DNA from: Gonocerus acuteangulatus
Taxonomy: Eukaryota; Arthropoda; Insecta; Hemiptera; Coreidae
Assembly (NCBI GenBank): GCA_946811695.1
Contig: OX328124.1
Span: 30,188,148 to 30,252,147 of the forward strand
Reading direction: 5' to 3'
DNA length: 64,000 bases
Shown here one piece after another: positions 1-13,300 of this stretch (its first letter is position 1; each line of letters opens with the position of its first letter). A program made the translations under genes and the position numbers. The notes under the pieces are model-generated. The model was not told the DNA's origin, did no database searches, and saw only the letters and a list, made by a program, of their open reading frames with translations.

Positions 1-43
1 CTGTGTATTAATTTTGTTTTGTTTTTCTCTGTTATTTGTCATT

Positions 44-160
44 TTAGCTGACGAAGGCTACCAAAGAGTAGACGAAACACCCTTAATATAGATTTTTTAC
101 AAAAATCGTATTGATGTTTTCTTAGCCGATTGCTTATCACCTCGACGGCTAACTATCTAA
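44..160 (+). mobile_element. Diverged Penelope-like element 3' end
   Basis: This stretch aligns by eye with the outer end of the PLE-derived palindrome near 49.2-49.33 kb. Both have TTTAGCTGANGAAGGCT, then a short stem, then GACGAAAC or GTCGAAAC, and about 90 bases later CGGCTAACTATCT. No coding part is visible, so it is an old 3'-terminal fragment inside the HMG-CoA synthase intron. The CTGANGA...GAAAC arrangement resembles a hammerhead ribozyme core (see findings). Confidence 0.5.
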
Positions 161-513
161 TCGTCATCATAAAATATTTAAATTGTAAACGTTTTAATTT
201 GCTGGGCAAAAATTAATATGTTATTAATTAACTACATTCTATTTTATTTTATTAGAACTAATCTTCTTCTAGATGATCAATTTTTTATTTGTGTACTCTG
301 TTATAAACAGCTGATTGATAGAATACTATCTCTCTATTGTTGTCCCAATTGTAGGAGAATATTCGGTTTTGTATAATTAGGCTGTATTAATGCTGTAGTA
401 CATTTTTTGTCTCTTGAAGAAGCACGTGATAGGATGCAAATAATGTAGAGCTTGTTTAAATAAATTAATTTACATTAGTAATTATATTTTTATTGACCTA
501 GTGCTTGGCATTT

Positions 514-764
514 ATATATCATCGATACAAATGCAAAGTATTGATTGTGAAAAAACGCAGGTTGCATTTTCAATTTTTCTGATTCCAGTTGTATGGCAAA
601 CTCTCAAAAATTAGAGGAAAATAATTATCAATTACATAAAATCAAACTAAGGAATGTACATTGTCTAATTAAAAAATATCATAGGATAAAATATATATTA
701 AGTCATCTGTAAGATACCAACCACTTTTCACATTCGATACTTTGCATTTGTATCAATGATATAT
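514..764. mobile_element. MITE with ~40-bp terminal inverted repeats
   Basis: The left end (514-553) and the reverse complement of the right end (724-764) match over about 40 bases with few differences; both contain GATACAAATGCAAAGTAT. The roughly 250-bp unit has no coding capacity. It lies in the intron before the HMG-CoA synthase exon. The superfamily is not assignable from what I see. Confidence 0.6.
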
Positions 765-963
765 TGGATTGATACATTCACAATTAAGAAGTCATATATT
801 TTAAAAAGCATAAACTCCATCTTAAAGCAATAGAATAACAATAAAAAATCCCTTTACATTGTATTGTCAGCCCAAAATAATACCACATAAATTTATGCAT
901 TGACCAAATATAATTAGAAAAATTTGGATCACTTAAAGATTTTTTTTTTTGTTTTGTTTCTAG

Positions 964-2003
964 GAATAGATACTACTAATGCATGTTTTGGAGGAACATC
1001 AGCCCTCATGAACGCTGTGGCTTGGGTAGAGTCGAGTGCCTGGGATGGTCGGCTGGCCATTGTTATCGCTGGAGATATAGCTGTATATGCCGAGGGTAGT
1101 GCAAGGCCGACAGGAGGTGCAGGCGTAGTTGCTATGCTCATCGGTCCGAATGCTCCGCTTGTTATAGAGAGAGGTCTACGTGCGACATACATGGCTCATG
1201 CTTATGACTTCTACAAGCCAAATCTCGATTCGGAGTATCCAGTAGTCGACGGAAAGCTCTCTATTCAGTGTTATTTAAAAGCCCTTGATAAATGCTATCA
1301 AGGATACTGCCAGAAAGCTAGAAAACTTTCTGGACTTACGGGTGAATCAAATGATGCAGTTGGACTTAATAGTTTTGATGGAATGGTTTTTCACTCACCA
1401 TATTGTAAGCTTGTGGAAAAGTCATTTGCAAGGTTGGTATTAAATGATTTTTCAAACACACCAAAAGAACTTATTCCTGAAGTGTATCCAGGTTTGGAAA
1501 GATTTATCGGTGTAAAATTGGAGGACACCTACTTTGACCGGGACGTCGAAAAAGGTTTTATGACCTTCGCCAAAGAATTATATAAAAGAAAGACATATCC
1601 TTCTTTATTGTTATCTAATCAAGTTGGTAACATGTATACCGCTTCCCTTTACGGTGGCCTTGTCTCCTATTTATGTAGTAAACCGGTTCAAGAAATAGTG
1701 GGGCAGAGAGTCGGCTTATTTTCATATGGGTCGGGTTTAGCATCATCAATGTTCTCAATAAAAATTATTGAAGGTCAAAAGTTACTCGATTTAGTTGATA
1801 ATCTTAACTATGTTCATACAATGCTAAGTAGTAGAACAAAAGTTGATCCCATTGAATTTTCGAAGACTATGGAAGTTCGTGAAAAGAATCACAGTAAAGC
1901 TCCTTACATACCGATTGGACCTTTAGAATGGCTACTTCCAGGTACTTATTACCTTACAGAAGTAGATCAAAATCATAAACGTTTTTATAAATTGAAGAAT
2001 TAA
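964..2003 (+). CDS. HMGCS1: Hydroxymethylglutaryl-CoA synthase, cytosolic type, last coding exon (partial)
   Basis: HMG-CoA synthase condenses acetyl-CoA with acetoacetyl-CoA to HMG-CoA in the cytosol, the step before HMG-CoA reductase in the mevalonate pathway; in arthropods this pathway feeds isoprenoids and juvenile-type hormones. The exon opens after a pyrimidine-rich acceptor (AG at 962-963) in phase and runs 346 codons to TAA. The first residues are [11 protein letters not shown], whose Cys is the acyl-enzyme nucleophile of the family. [12 protein letters not shown] carries the catalytic His, [13 protein letters not shown] is the C-terminal thiolase-fold signature, and [16 protein letters not shown] is the usual tail. 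The N-terminal part with the catalytic Glu must be on exons upstream of the window. No disablement is seen. One exon encodes everything from the active-site Cys to the stop. Confidence 0.95.
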
Positions 2004-5000
2004 CGTTTGCCATCAGCCATATTTCACTTAGCTTGTTTCATCGTGGCCTTATGTAAACAATATTATGAAATGGTGCTTTAATATATTTGTAAAATTTAAA
2101 GCAATTTAAATCAAACATTTTCTACCTTAACTGTTTTGGACGTTTTTAAATTTCAGCTCAGATATTATAAATATGATATCAGTACGTAACTCTCTTGTAT
2201 GTTAGTTTGAGTGCATACATACATAGAGTAAACATTAGTAATAGAGTAAAAAAATAGAATTTGCTGTTTGATAAATGCAATTAAGTTCTCCTTTGTTGTG
2301 ATTTTTTATACTTTTATGATTAAGCTCACAAAAATGAAGTATACAATAATTTTTGTTAAAGTTTGATTTTATCTAAAAGAACATCTACGTGAAAGTTCTT
2401 TCCACAGTAACATTTTGGAGATCGTAATAAATTTGTTGATAGGTGTATTGTAAGAAATTGTATTGTATATGTGTAGTTAAAACAGAATTTGAAAACAAAC
2501 ATTTGGTATAATTTCAAACTTTTTATATCATTGGTTATCATTAAAGAATTTTAGTAATTGTTTTACTAGAACAATGAAATTTCTGTTATTAATTTTTTTT
2601 GTCCGGAAATTTCTTTTTCTGCAAATATGACAAATCAATTACTATAGCTCCGTTTAATGTTCTCCAGAATTGCAGCTAACTTACTCAAATTGCTCTCATA
2701 ACCGTGCTCTCTGTTGGAATGTAACATTAAAAGTAAACATTTGCACCCAAAGAAACAGCAATACTGGAGAAAATTTCTGTTTTAAACTTTCTGCTTGCTG
2801 GTAAGAAACTACTTTGTATGATAATGGCTTTATGCAAAGAGAAATGTAATCAATAATTGAAAATTTATCATGTATGTCTCTGTTTGTTTGTTTTTTTTTT
2901 ACAAGGACAGATAATCTTAAACATTTTTATAAGAAATAACATTTTATACCTTGTTATGATTTACTCGCCATTGCACTTATTAAAAAATAAAGTGCTTTAA
3001 GTGTATGGGGCTTAGAAAATTTTACTATTACAATACTTCCTTAAAATTATTACTTTTAATTTTAATAAAAAAAAAGTCTGCCAGTGAACTGAATTGCGTA
3101 GTTATATTTTAATTAATTATTATGTTACTCAATTTTTCTTTTTGTATTTACAGTTATTTCCTGTAAAAATATATACTTATTTAAAACTGAATCACATTAT
3201 TTATGTTAAAAAAAAAAAATTGTCAAAACACAAATAATAAGGTATGGAACATGAGAGCCATTCTTATAATAATCTTTTTTTTTAGAAAATAAAATTCTTT
3301 TAAAAAAATAAAATTTCAGTATAAAATCATTTTAAAGTACCTCTAAATCACTTCCTTATTAGAGCCTAAATTTTCTCTAATTGCTACTAGGCCCCTAATA
3401 AAAAAAAAAAATACCTCAAGTGCAGTGTTAATTTAACCTTCTGTTTCTGCTTAAAAGAAATGTTTTTTTTTTTTTTTGTTTTTTTTTTTGAGACAACAGG
3501 AGAATCCATTCCATGAAAATCGACTCAATTTCATTCCTTTTAATTATTATTAATATCAATTTCAATATTCTTCGGATAAAAATAAATACAGTGCCTCAAA
3601 GATCTGAGAATGTTTTTAATTTAGTTAAATAGTTTTAAATCCTTTTTAATTTCTTTAAATATTTGGTTAGTTTTAGTTTGTTTTGTCTTCCAAAGATTTA
3701 TTTTATTTATTTGTTGTTATTAGTATATCTAGTTTTATTTTTTATAAAAGACCAATCAATATATTGTTTTTTTAATGTGATAGGAGAAAAAGTAATTTAT
3801 TAACACCAAATCATACATTCTTAAGTCAATTTTTTACTTAATTGGTTTTGGTTCTTATTTTAAATCATTGTGTCTAATTTTTTATTGTTATTTTACTAAA
3901 ATTTTAAGAAATAAATTTCCTAAGGATATTTCTTTTTTTTTTTTTTTGTCCTTTTCGAATTGTATGTTTTACTTGTTCTCCACAGACGCTGTTAATGAAA
4001 AGGAAATTTTAACAAAAGGATAAGACAATGCCTACACTTTCCATGGTAATGTAGGGATTTTTTCAGCAAGGTCATTGCTCAAAAAATTTAACCAGCTTCA
4101 AGCAGAATTCAAATATGGCAATACAGAGACGCCACAACACTAACCAGCAATCTGGTACATTTAACCTTATGAGACGGCAATCCACATCACTTTAGATGCC
4201 CGTGGAGGGGAGCCTGTTTCACCCTCCTTGCTTCAAAGGACGACATTAAAATAGCTGAGCTGCCCATCTCTTCTCTTTACTCCTAATACACTTTTGTTAT
4301 TTCTTTCATTTAAATGAAGTTTTCAGCCATCATTTTCACATTCTGGTCTTTGAACCAGTCAACGGCACTAAAAGCGTTTTTTTGTTTGTTTTTTAATTAC
4401 ATTTTTTAAAAAAGTTTTTGACATTTTAATAAAAAATAATATCGTCAAATATCTTGGTGTTGGTATAATATCTAGGGAATATGACCTCTATGTACACATC
4501 AATATCTAAAACATAAATAAAGCCCTCCAGAGGGATCCGAACTACGCAAAAGGACAAAGCAGCAAAAGGCAACCCCCATTAGATAGGCTCAAACTGCATT
4601 TTTATGAACTCAAGCGTTCATAAAGAGTGAGTTTTTTGAGACTCAAGTCAGATTACAAAACTTACAGCTAGATATCGCAAAAAGCTGTCACAGCAGTGGC
4701 TTTTAGTCCCAAAGCAAAGAAATCGCCTTGGCACAAAAGTGGCTATTACTCCACAGGACACGACGGCCTGTTACAAAAGTGGCTATCAGTCTCGAATGGG
4801 TAAACCATCCTCCCTCTGCGAGACCTGAACAGAATGGTGTTGCTAACAAGAGAAAGGATCAATATGGCAAAAATAAAAAATCAAGATAGAAAATTAATAT
4901 ATTAACTCTTTCTACATATTTACAAACAGAACAGATAAATAGAAACACACTGAAGAAGAAAGACATTAAATACCAGACACAACATGTTTACCAAAAATTC

Positions 5001-5234
5001 AAACACAACTCACTGTTTAAACATCTGTCTAAAAAACTATAATTGTTTATTAAGTACCTCGATGATTAATTTACCTTTAAAATTTTGCTATTAATAGTGA
5101 GAATTATTGTTCTTCGCCATGAATAATATTATTGAATAGAGGAATGCTTATTAAAAATGTTCTTTATAAGTACATTGCGAATGTACAGAAGTATTCTAAA
5201 GTATTTATCACTGTAATTATAAGTGATATTGTTA
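2004..5234. other. Intergenic region between convergent HMGCS1 and ERp29
   Basis: This is AT-rich sequence with many T and A runs, holding the 3' UTRs of both genes. AATAAA signals occur near 2425 and 2984 on the + strand. TTTATT at 5046-5051 is a minus-strand AATAAA about 185 bases after the ERp29 stop. Around 3960-4260 and 4440-4890 the base composition is less AT-rich and looks like old transposon debris. One reading near 4443 (VKYLGVGI) recalls a LINE reverse transcriptase C-terminus, but it is too decayed to assign. Confidence 0.6.
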
Positions 5235-8200
5235 TTATAATTCATCATGGCTTGAGAAAGACTGGAGGATGTTAACTCTTTCTTGCATTTCAGTCTGCTT
5301 CTCTTTATTTAGTTTTCCTTTCAGTATGTTCTCTACTCTAGAAGATTCATTAGTTATAAAATCAGGGCCTTTCTCAATCACTTTCCTCATTATCTGCAAC
5401 AAATGTCAGATATATTAAAAAAAGACATATTATTTCATAATTTGTTAGTGAATAGATAGGGAATGTATTTCTTAACTAAGACTCAAAATAGGTACCCCTA
5501 CACAAATTAAAATTTTTAATACCTAGGACAATATATACTCTCAGGGACTTAATTTTCAAATCTTTGTTTTTATTTTTTTTTAGAAAAACTAAATTCGCCT
5601 GGCTGGATTTGAATCCAGATCCTTCAGTTTTAAGCATGGTGTCTGTTTATTTTTCTTTTTTAATGATCAGCTTTCAAAAGAAAGTTCTTAAAAATAAGAA
5701 CAATTGTTCACACAATTAAGCCACTAGAAAAATTCAAGGTGGTTTTAACCCCTTGTGTATATTTGACAACTGAGGGTCGCCATGCATTTATCTTGCTTAG
5801 CTTACAGAAGGTGAGAAAGTCATCTCTCAAACATAAGCAGTATTATTAAATAAGTACATTTTTTTTCATGCAAGTTGATCAAATTTAAAAATAAATTAAC
5901 TTCCTGGGTGACTTCACAGTGTTGAGCATAGTCATAATTACGATTATGATTATAATCACAAGCTTTTGAGGTGTGATTATGATTAGGATTACAAAATGTT
6001 TTTCTCAGGGTATTATCATAATTTTTACCTTAACTCAGGAGTCAGTTCAATTAAATACGAGATAAGAATCCAGGAACTAGCCATGAGCTCGATCAATCCT
6101 CACCTCCTCAATCTCTCACACCTTCCTCACAGGAGTTCCTTAACAAGAAAAAGAAAGAAACTTCTTTCTAAACTTCGTTCTTGTCTATTCAGAAGGAAGG
6201 CATGGGTGAGTCTTGTGTGTCCGTGTCTTAGCCTGGCAATGATTACCTCTTCTCGTCGACAGTCTAGGGTCAATGAGCTCCATTTTTTGGTGTTTCTTTT
6301 AATCATTTTGAGCTTAATTTCAGGCAACTCCATCCACATATCTTGCCAGTCTTCTTTAATTTTACTTAACAGTGGTTTGGACAGCTCTTTGTGGGTAAGC
6401 ATTGTCGGCGTTGTGTTTCGCTTAGATGGTGGGCATTTTTTGCTGCCTTGTCGGCCGCTTCATTTCCCTTGACTCCTATGTGCGCCGGAACCCAAATGAA
6501 GGTAACTGTTTTGCCCATGTCGCCAAGCTCTTTGCAATATTTTTGTATTTTGTACGAATAGAAGTGTCTGGGGTACATTTTCCTTAAACTCTTTAGCGTG
6601 CTTTCCGAGTCGGTGCAAATTATAATGTTGGTTTTATCTGAGGACATAGAGAAGTAAAGAGCCGCAACAATTGCATGGGCTTCGGCGGTGAATATGGAAC
6701 ATCTTTCGTCGAGCTTGTATTTGTGTTCTGAGTCTAGATCCGTGAACGTGCATGCGGAGGATTCGGTTGATTTCGATCCATCAGCAAACAGGACGAGCTT
6801 GTGGGGTATTTCGTTTATTTCGCTGTGTAGAATAGTGTCAGGAGCTACAGCAGAATTCTGTCTCAATTTGAAACTGACTTGCGGCATTCGTAGGAGCCAG
6901 GGAGGAATGCTTTCTTCTTCAAAGGGTACGTTTGTTTCTATGAGTTCTTGAACTGCTGTTTCCATTCTTAAGGCAAGTGGCAGAGTCCCGTTTTCCTTCA
7001 TCCGATATAGCTGTTTATATTTTTGGTGATATAGATACCTGTAACATGGGTGGTTTGGCATTGTGTAGACTTTTGAAATATATTTTTTATGGCTACTTTA
7101 TTCCTCCTGAAGAGTAATGGGGTTTCTCCTGATTCTGCTGAAAGACTATGGACGGGGGTTGTACAGAAAGCACCTGTCGCAAGTCTCAAACTTGTGTTGT
7201 GTACTACGTCGAGAGTAGCCAGGACTGAGGCGTTTGCTGAGCTGTATACTTGGCTCCCATAGTCTAATTTAGAAGCTATTAGAGCATTATAGACCTTCAT
7301 GAGACTGCAACAATCTGCTCCCCTGCTGGTGTTGCTTAGAACAGAAAGTATTTTTATTCTAGCCATGCATTTATTTTTTAAATCCATTATATGTGTCCTC
7401 CATGAGAGTTTTTTGTCTAAAGTGAGACCCAGAAAGCGTTTTACTTCTGTATATTGGAGTGTAACTGTCCCCAATTTTATTGGAGGGCCATAGAAATTTC
7501 CTCTGAGTCGAGTGAAGTGCATGCATTGTGTTTTGTCGGCTGCAAAGGTAAAACCATTCCTCTTACTCCAGTATAAGAAGCGGTTAACTGTTGCTTGTAG
7601 GTTTTTCTGTATGTATTTTAAGCTGGTTGATCTACAGAGAATGGCAAAGTCGTCGGCATAGAGAAAGCCTTTTACTATGTTATTGAGAGTGTTTGTTATG
7701 CTGTTTATTGCTATACTGAAGAGGGTTGGGCTTAAAGCACTTCCTTGTGGGATGCCACATTGGGTCATTGTGGTTTCTGATGTGTTTCCTCCAACTATAA
7801 CCTGGAACTTACGGCCGCTTAGGAATTCTCTGATGTAAACTGGAAGCCTACCTCTAAATCCCCACTGAAGGAGTTGCCGAAGTATTGCGTGAGGCCAGGT
7901 CGTGTCGAATGCGTTCTTAATGTCGAAGAAGATTACAACAGCATGTTCCTTCTTTATGAACGCGTTTTGGAGTTCTCCTTCTAACATGACCAGATTGTCT
8001 GTAGCTGAACGTCCTTTCCTGAAAGCTGATTGCTGTTCTTGTAGGAGAAGCCGGTTTTCGAGCGTCCATAGCAGCCTCCTATTCGTGATTGGTAAAAGAA
8101 CAGTAAACACATTGAACGCTTTTGTATCAGGATGATTTCTAAGGACAGTTTATAGTTGTTATGGCCCAAGCAGAAGCAGTAGCAAACGTTGAGAAATTGA

Positions 8201-8447
8201 TGGCGTATTTTGAGAGTCAGGCCAAAACATTGCCAAATGAACTTCTAATGTTAAAGTGGATAATGCTGCTCGTAAGCGATACACTAAACTGAGACAGCAA
8301 AAGCTGGCTGCCTTTTTAGCACTTTCCTCCGAAGGAAAGTAGCTATTGAGGTTGGACTCATGACGAAATTTTTGAAAAATTTCTTCAAATCTTTATCGAT
8401 CCTACCTAGTAGACACCGAAAATGACCCCTGTTAAAATTTATATACA

Positions 8448-8495
<48 letters not shown>

Positions 8496-10276
8496 TATAT
8501 ATATGTGTCTACGATAGCGGCCAGAGTTTTTGTTTTTTCGTCACGAAACTTGGTATATAGCATTCAATTAGCAAACGATTGAACGAGTTCGTTAACCACC
8601 AAAGTCGGTCCACCGGAAGGGGGGGTTTACCCCGAACCCAAAACACTAATTTGACCATGTCAGCCGTAATATTTGTTATATTTCAACGAAACTTGGTATT
8701 CATAGTGGTAATATAGAGAGAAAAGTGAGATATAAAAATGAACTAAATCGGTTCATTAGGAGGGGGGGTTTACTCCGGACCCACAATACCAATTTGCCAC
8801 TACCAGCCGTGATTTTTGGTATATTTCGACGAAACTCGGTATTCGTAGTGGTAATCCACAGGTAAATATGTGTTGTAAAAATAAATTAAATCGGTTTATT
8901 AGGAGGGGGGGTTTACTCCGGACCCACAATACCCATTCGCCACTACCAGCCGTGATTTTTGGAATATTTCGACGAAACTCGGTATTCGTAGTGGTAATCT
9001 ACAGGTAAATATGTGATGTAAAAATAAACTAAATCGGTTCATTAGAGGGGGGGGGGGTTACTCCGGACCCAAATTCCTAATATACTCATACCGGTCGTAA
9101 TTTATGCTGTATTGAAACGAAACGCGGTATTTGTCGTGGGTAACTCATGAGAAAGAAGTGATGTAAAAATGAGCTGAATCGGTCAATCGGAAAGCGGGGG
9201 TTTACTTTGTAATATATTTCAATAGAAAAGCCCACCAGAGGTAGGTTCACTAAGCCGCCGCAAGGAGCGCTTTGTATCTAGAGGGACTGTATCCTGTTCC
9301 TGCGTTAGATCAAAATACGATAATATGAGGTTTTTTGTATTTATTAAGTAGTGTAGTAGGTACCATGTGTAAACATAACTCTGGAAGCAAATTAATAATT
9401 GATCAGTTACTCATTACACAATTAAAAGAGAACTATTCATGTTTTTATTTTATTTATGTAGGATATTTTAAGCAAATTGTTCTGGAAAGCAGTCTACACT
9501 ACCCAAATTCTGAGGAAAGTGCTTAGTTATGCAGCTCCTGTGTGACGGACTTTTTTTTACTATAGACTAGTTTGTAGCTATATTGTGTACAGTGCAAACA
9601 TAGGCTATTACAATACATACAGTATAAGTGTTTTTAAGTGAATGTGTGGATTTTCGTTAACTCGGATTGGCCCTGGTCCCAGTTGATCAGGGTAAACAAG
9701 GTTTTACTTTAGTACCTATTTTGTCCTTATAATTTGAATTTTATAAGTAAATGTAAGAACCTTAACAGGTATGTTTTTTTCTTTCTTTTTTGACTCCACA
9801 CCTCACTACTACAGTTAGAAATCAGTCTAAAACACATCAAATGTTGATGAATTTGCAAAAATATAGTATTAGCTAAGCATGGGTCTTCCCGTGGTCTAGT
9901 GGCTAATGCATAGGATTCTCAAGCGGGGATGGGGGTTCGAGTCCCACCTGCGCAAGGATTTTTCTCATTTCAGGGTGTGTTGAAAAAATTCCTTGCTGCA
10001 CCATGGATGTTTAGGAAGGATGGTAACCTGTAGTAGCCCCATGCTAATATCCTAGAGATGTCGGTGCGCAGTAAAAAAAAATGAGCGGGAGGTCTCCTCA
10101 AAAATTGAATGTGTTCTACAATATAAAAAAGTTTGGGGACCTCTGTTGTTCTTTACATCACTGTAAGCTTCTTGTTATCAAATCTGAAAATTCCATGCAC
10201 CTAAAATGACTTTTTCTTTTTTAAAGGTACTTTTGGTTTGGATATTAATAGAGTATTACCTTTTCCTAACCATGAT

Positions 10277-10346
<70 letters not shown>

Positions 10347-13300
10347 TTTACGGTACATCGAAAACTAGGCCATTAGCGCCGACATCCAGGGTGCAGCGAG
10401 GAATTTTCTCAACGAGCCATGAGATGAGAAAATTCCTGCCACCGATGGGGATCGAACCCACCATCTCTCGTACGTATATGAATCTAAGGCGTTAGCCACT
10501 AGACCATGGGGAGACCCCATGATGGGATATTTTTACTTTTTCTCAAAAGAAAATCAAAATTGTCTTTTATTCACACAACTGAACTAAATCCTTTGAAAAA
10601 TAACAATTAAAACTCACTTACTTTGACATAAGTTTCAGCAGATTTATTTTCTCTGTTTCCTTTGGCTTTATCCCACAAATCTTCTGCTTCTTTCAGAAAT
10701 AATTTCTTTTCTTCTACATTTTTTGCTTTAACAAAATTAGTCGCTATTTTATCAAATTCTTCTAAGCATCCTGGGAGACCAATATATACCTGGGATTTAG
10801 ACCTTCAACAAATAACCAAAACATTAGCTTAAATAATTATAATCTAAAAATGTATAACGGGCTTAGAGATTAGAACTATTCCATCTAAATGAACAAGTTA
10901 TACACTCAATGACACAAACCCAGTCTCTATAAACAAATAGAGTTGGAAATATAAATGAAAACCTTTTGTTAGTTGGCTAAAGACTTATTTCAATTTAATT
11001 AACACATCCTTAGGAATAAGAAGTTATTTTCAGGAACAATTGATTTTAAATATGACAATAACTCCCAATTACATAACTAGTTTAATGAATGCAAAGGTGG
11101 TGATTGTCGGGATTCAGTCGTTAGGTTAGTAAAATCTTCGCAATCTCAAAGTTCAACAATCTCTTCTCAATAATGTAAAGAATAATTATTTTTAAAATTT
11201 GAATCTCGGTATCCTTGAATGATTTTTCATTTTAAATAAATTAATATGAAATGTTTGTGTTTACGATTGTGGTCACTCTACCATTTTTTATATGGTTTAG
11301 AGTAGACCACTGGTGGTGAAGGACTGCAGAGATTTGTACATAGGTTGAATTGAAAATCAGGATTTATTCCAGAAATTATAATTAAATGGATGTGGGGGGT
11401 GTAGGCCAAAACAGGAACATATTTATTGTTATTGAGTTAGTTAAATTTTGAACATGGGAATGATGAGCTGCTGCTGATGGTTGAACTGTTGAATGGTTTT
11501 GCTGGATCTTCATAAATGATAAATTAAGAGAGGTACCTGGTGTCTTGAAGATTATGTGTTTAAGCATAATGTATAAGCCCTGTAATGTGCTGCATTTTCT
11601 TCTTGCTTCTCCAAATCATGGTGGGCTGGCTAACACCATGTCCTGCTCCCTTAGCTCGGCCTGGGTGGCTTAGATGTTTACTCCTCCATCATTGGTGTGT
11701 AAAACTTGGGGAGAGAAAAAAAGATGCTCCACACTTTGTCTGCTTGGTGACTATGCGACTATATCTTCCGAACTTGTCTTTTCGTGCAGTTCGTACTGCC
11801 GCGGGCAAATAGTTCCCGGGCACACCGCTAGGTGGCAGCACCTCACGGGGTATGATTCGTTGAGCGGCTTTCCGTGAACAAACCGCCCACCTAAATTAGT
11901 TTAAGCTAATTTACAATTCAAAAGAAAAATACAAAATAATACAATGGTACATGCAAGTTTGTTGATAAATAGTTCAACCTACAAATACAGTTTCACAGAG
12001 GTGAGAAAAGTATGTAAACAAAAATACAATAATGAGAATAAAAACTTCTAATATGTGGCGTTAAATAGGTGTACCAAATACAAATTGAAACTACTTCCAA
12101 AAAAAAAAATGTTTAAAATAAGGACAAAGTAAACAAATTCCATAATGAAGAATAATAACGAAAAGAAAAGAGCCAAATTTGGATATTCAACTAGCTGAAC
12201 GATCTTCCGTTTCAGCGTGAAATAAAGGAACAAGGGACGTAACTGCCCTAGTTAAAGTCTTGCCGGTGGGGGTTAGGACATCCACAACGCGAATGATTCC
12301 GTCGCGACCAGGGTAGGTGAATGTGACTCGTCCTTCGGGCCATTGTCCTAGGTCTTCTTTCCACAAGGACACGAGGTCTCCCGATTTGATGATGGGTTGA
12401 AATCTTCCTGGGTGAATTCTTCAATCTGCCGCCCACCCTGAGGATCCCCTGTTCGTCAAAGAAAGGACAGAGTTGGGCATAGTCTTTTGGGACTATTGGA
12501 CTGTTTCTGAAGAATTGTGGGAGTCGGGAGCGTTGTACGACTCGTGCCCATCTTAACTCTGCTTGTCTGTATTCTTCAGCAGATATGACGTCTGAACGAG
12601 GTTTGGATTTTCTCGAAGTGAGTCGGAGTATTCTGGCTGTGGTCCTTATCAACGTGTCGTATGAGGAGAATCGTGAGAGCCAGTCATCATCATGATTCTC
12701 GTCCGTGCGAGCGGCAGAAAGCAAGTTGACAGTTTTCTGCTCTTCATTTGACTCCAACCAGTCTGAGTGTGCTCGAAGCCAAGGAGGGCCATTCCACCAC
12801 AAATTTGACTCCTTGAGGGTGCGAGGAGAGCAGCCACGTGATGCCAGATCCGCAGGGTTGTCTTGTGAGGAAACGTGATGCCAACGATGAGCAGGAACCA
12901 CGTTCGTGATCTGCGAGACTCTGTTGGCTTCGAAAACCTTGAGCTCGTGAACCGGAGTTTGGAGCCAACCGAGGACTACTTGAGAGTCGGAGAAACACGT
13001 CACACTGGTGGCAATAGACTGCGGGACTGAGGATACAAGACGAGACAAAAGAAGAGCTCCGCAGAGTTCAAGACGAGGGATAGAGGTAAACTTTAAAGGA
13101 GCCACTTTGGTTTTGCCTTTGACAAGCGAGACCTTGACTTCGCCATCTGAGCTCATGGAGTGCAAGTACAAGGCAGCGCTGTACCCCTTTGATGATGCAT
13201 CACAGAAGCCAACCAAGCGGCGAACAGCTAGGGGTTCAGTGATGTGTCGTGGAATCGAGATAGAAGACAGGACTGACCAATCGGTTGTAAGTTCCATCCA

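Larger units (their letters stand above)
5935..8110 (-). mobile_element. Jockey-clade non-LTR retrotransposon, 5'-truncated and frameshifted
   Basis: This element copies itself by target-primed reverse transcription. Only the 3' half of ORF2 remains: reverse transcriptase, RNase H and part of the C-terminal region. ORF1 and the endonuclease are missing, as expected for 5' truncation. The 3' side (5930-5998) is rich in GATTAT-like repeats and may be the tail. It is antisense to HMGCS1 and in the same orientation as ERp29. I found no clear target-site duplication. Confidence 0.85.
5394..10621. other. ERp29 intron 4, filled with transposons
   Basis: This intron holds, in order, a SINE fragment, the jockey LINE, Tigger-like remnants interrupted by a 143-bp minisatellite, and two tRNA-derived SINEs in opposite orientations separated by an AT microsatellite. 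The rest is AT-rich sequence without recognisable features. Confidence 0.7.

Noticed and set aside
9888..10523. Possible functional tRNA genes
   Set aside because: A and B boxes are present but the acceptor stem and anticodon arm do not fold as a tRNA, and a SINE body plus hairpin tail follow.
11382..11812. Open frames of 61-75 codons inside the LTR, repeated at 17665-18095
   Set aside because: They are identical only because the LTRs are; no start context, domain or link to the polyprotein. Treated as LTR sequence.
12248..12440. Taking the last ~65 residues of the BEL/Pao frame as a novel domain
   Set aside because: They are the out-of-frame reading of DUF5641 coding sequence after the internal deletion.
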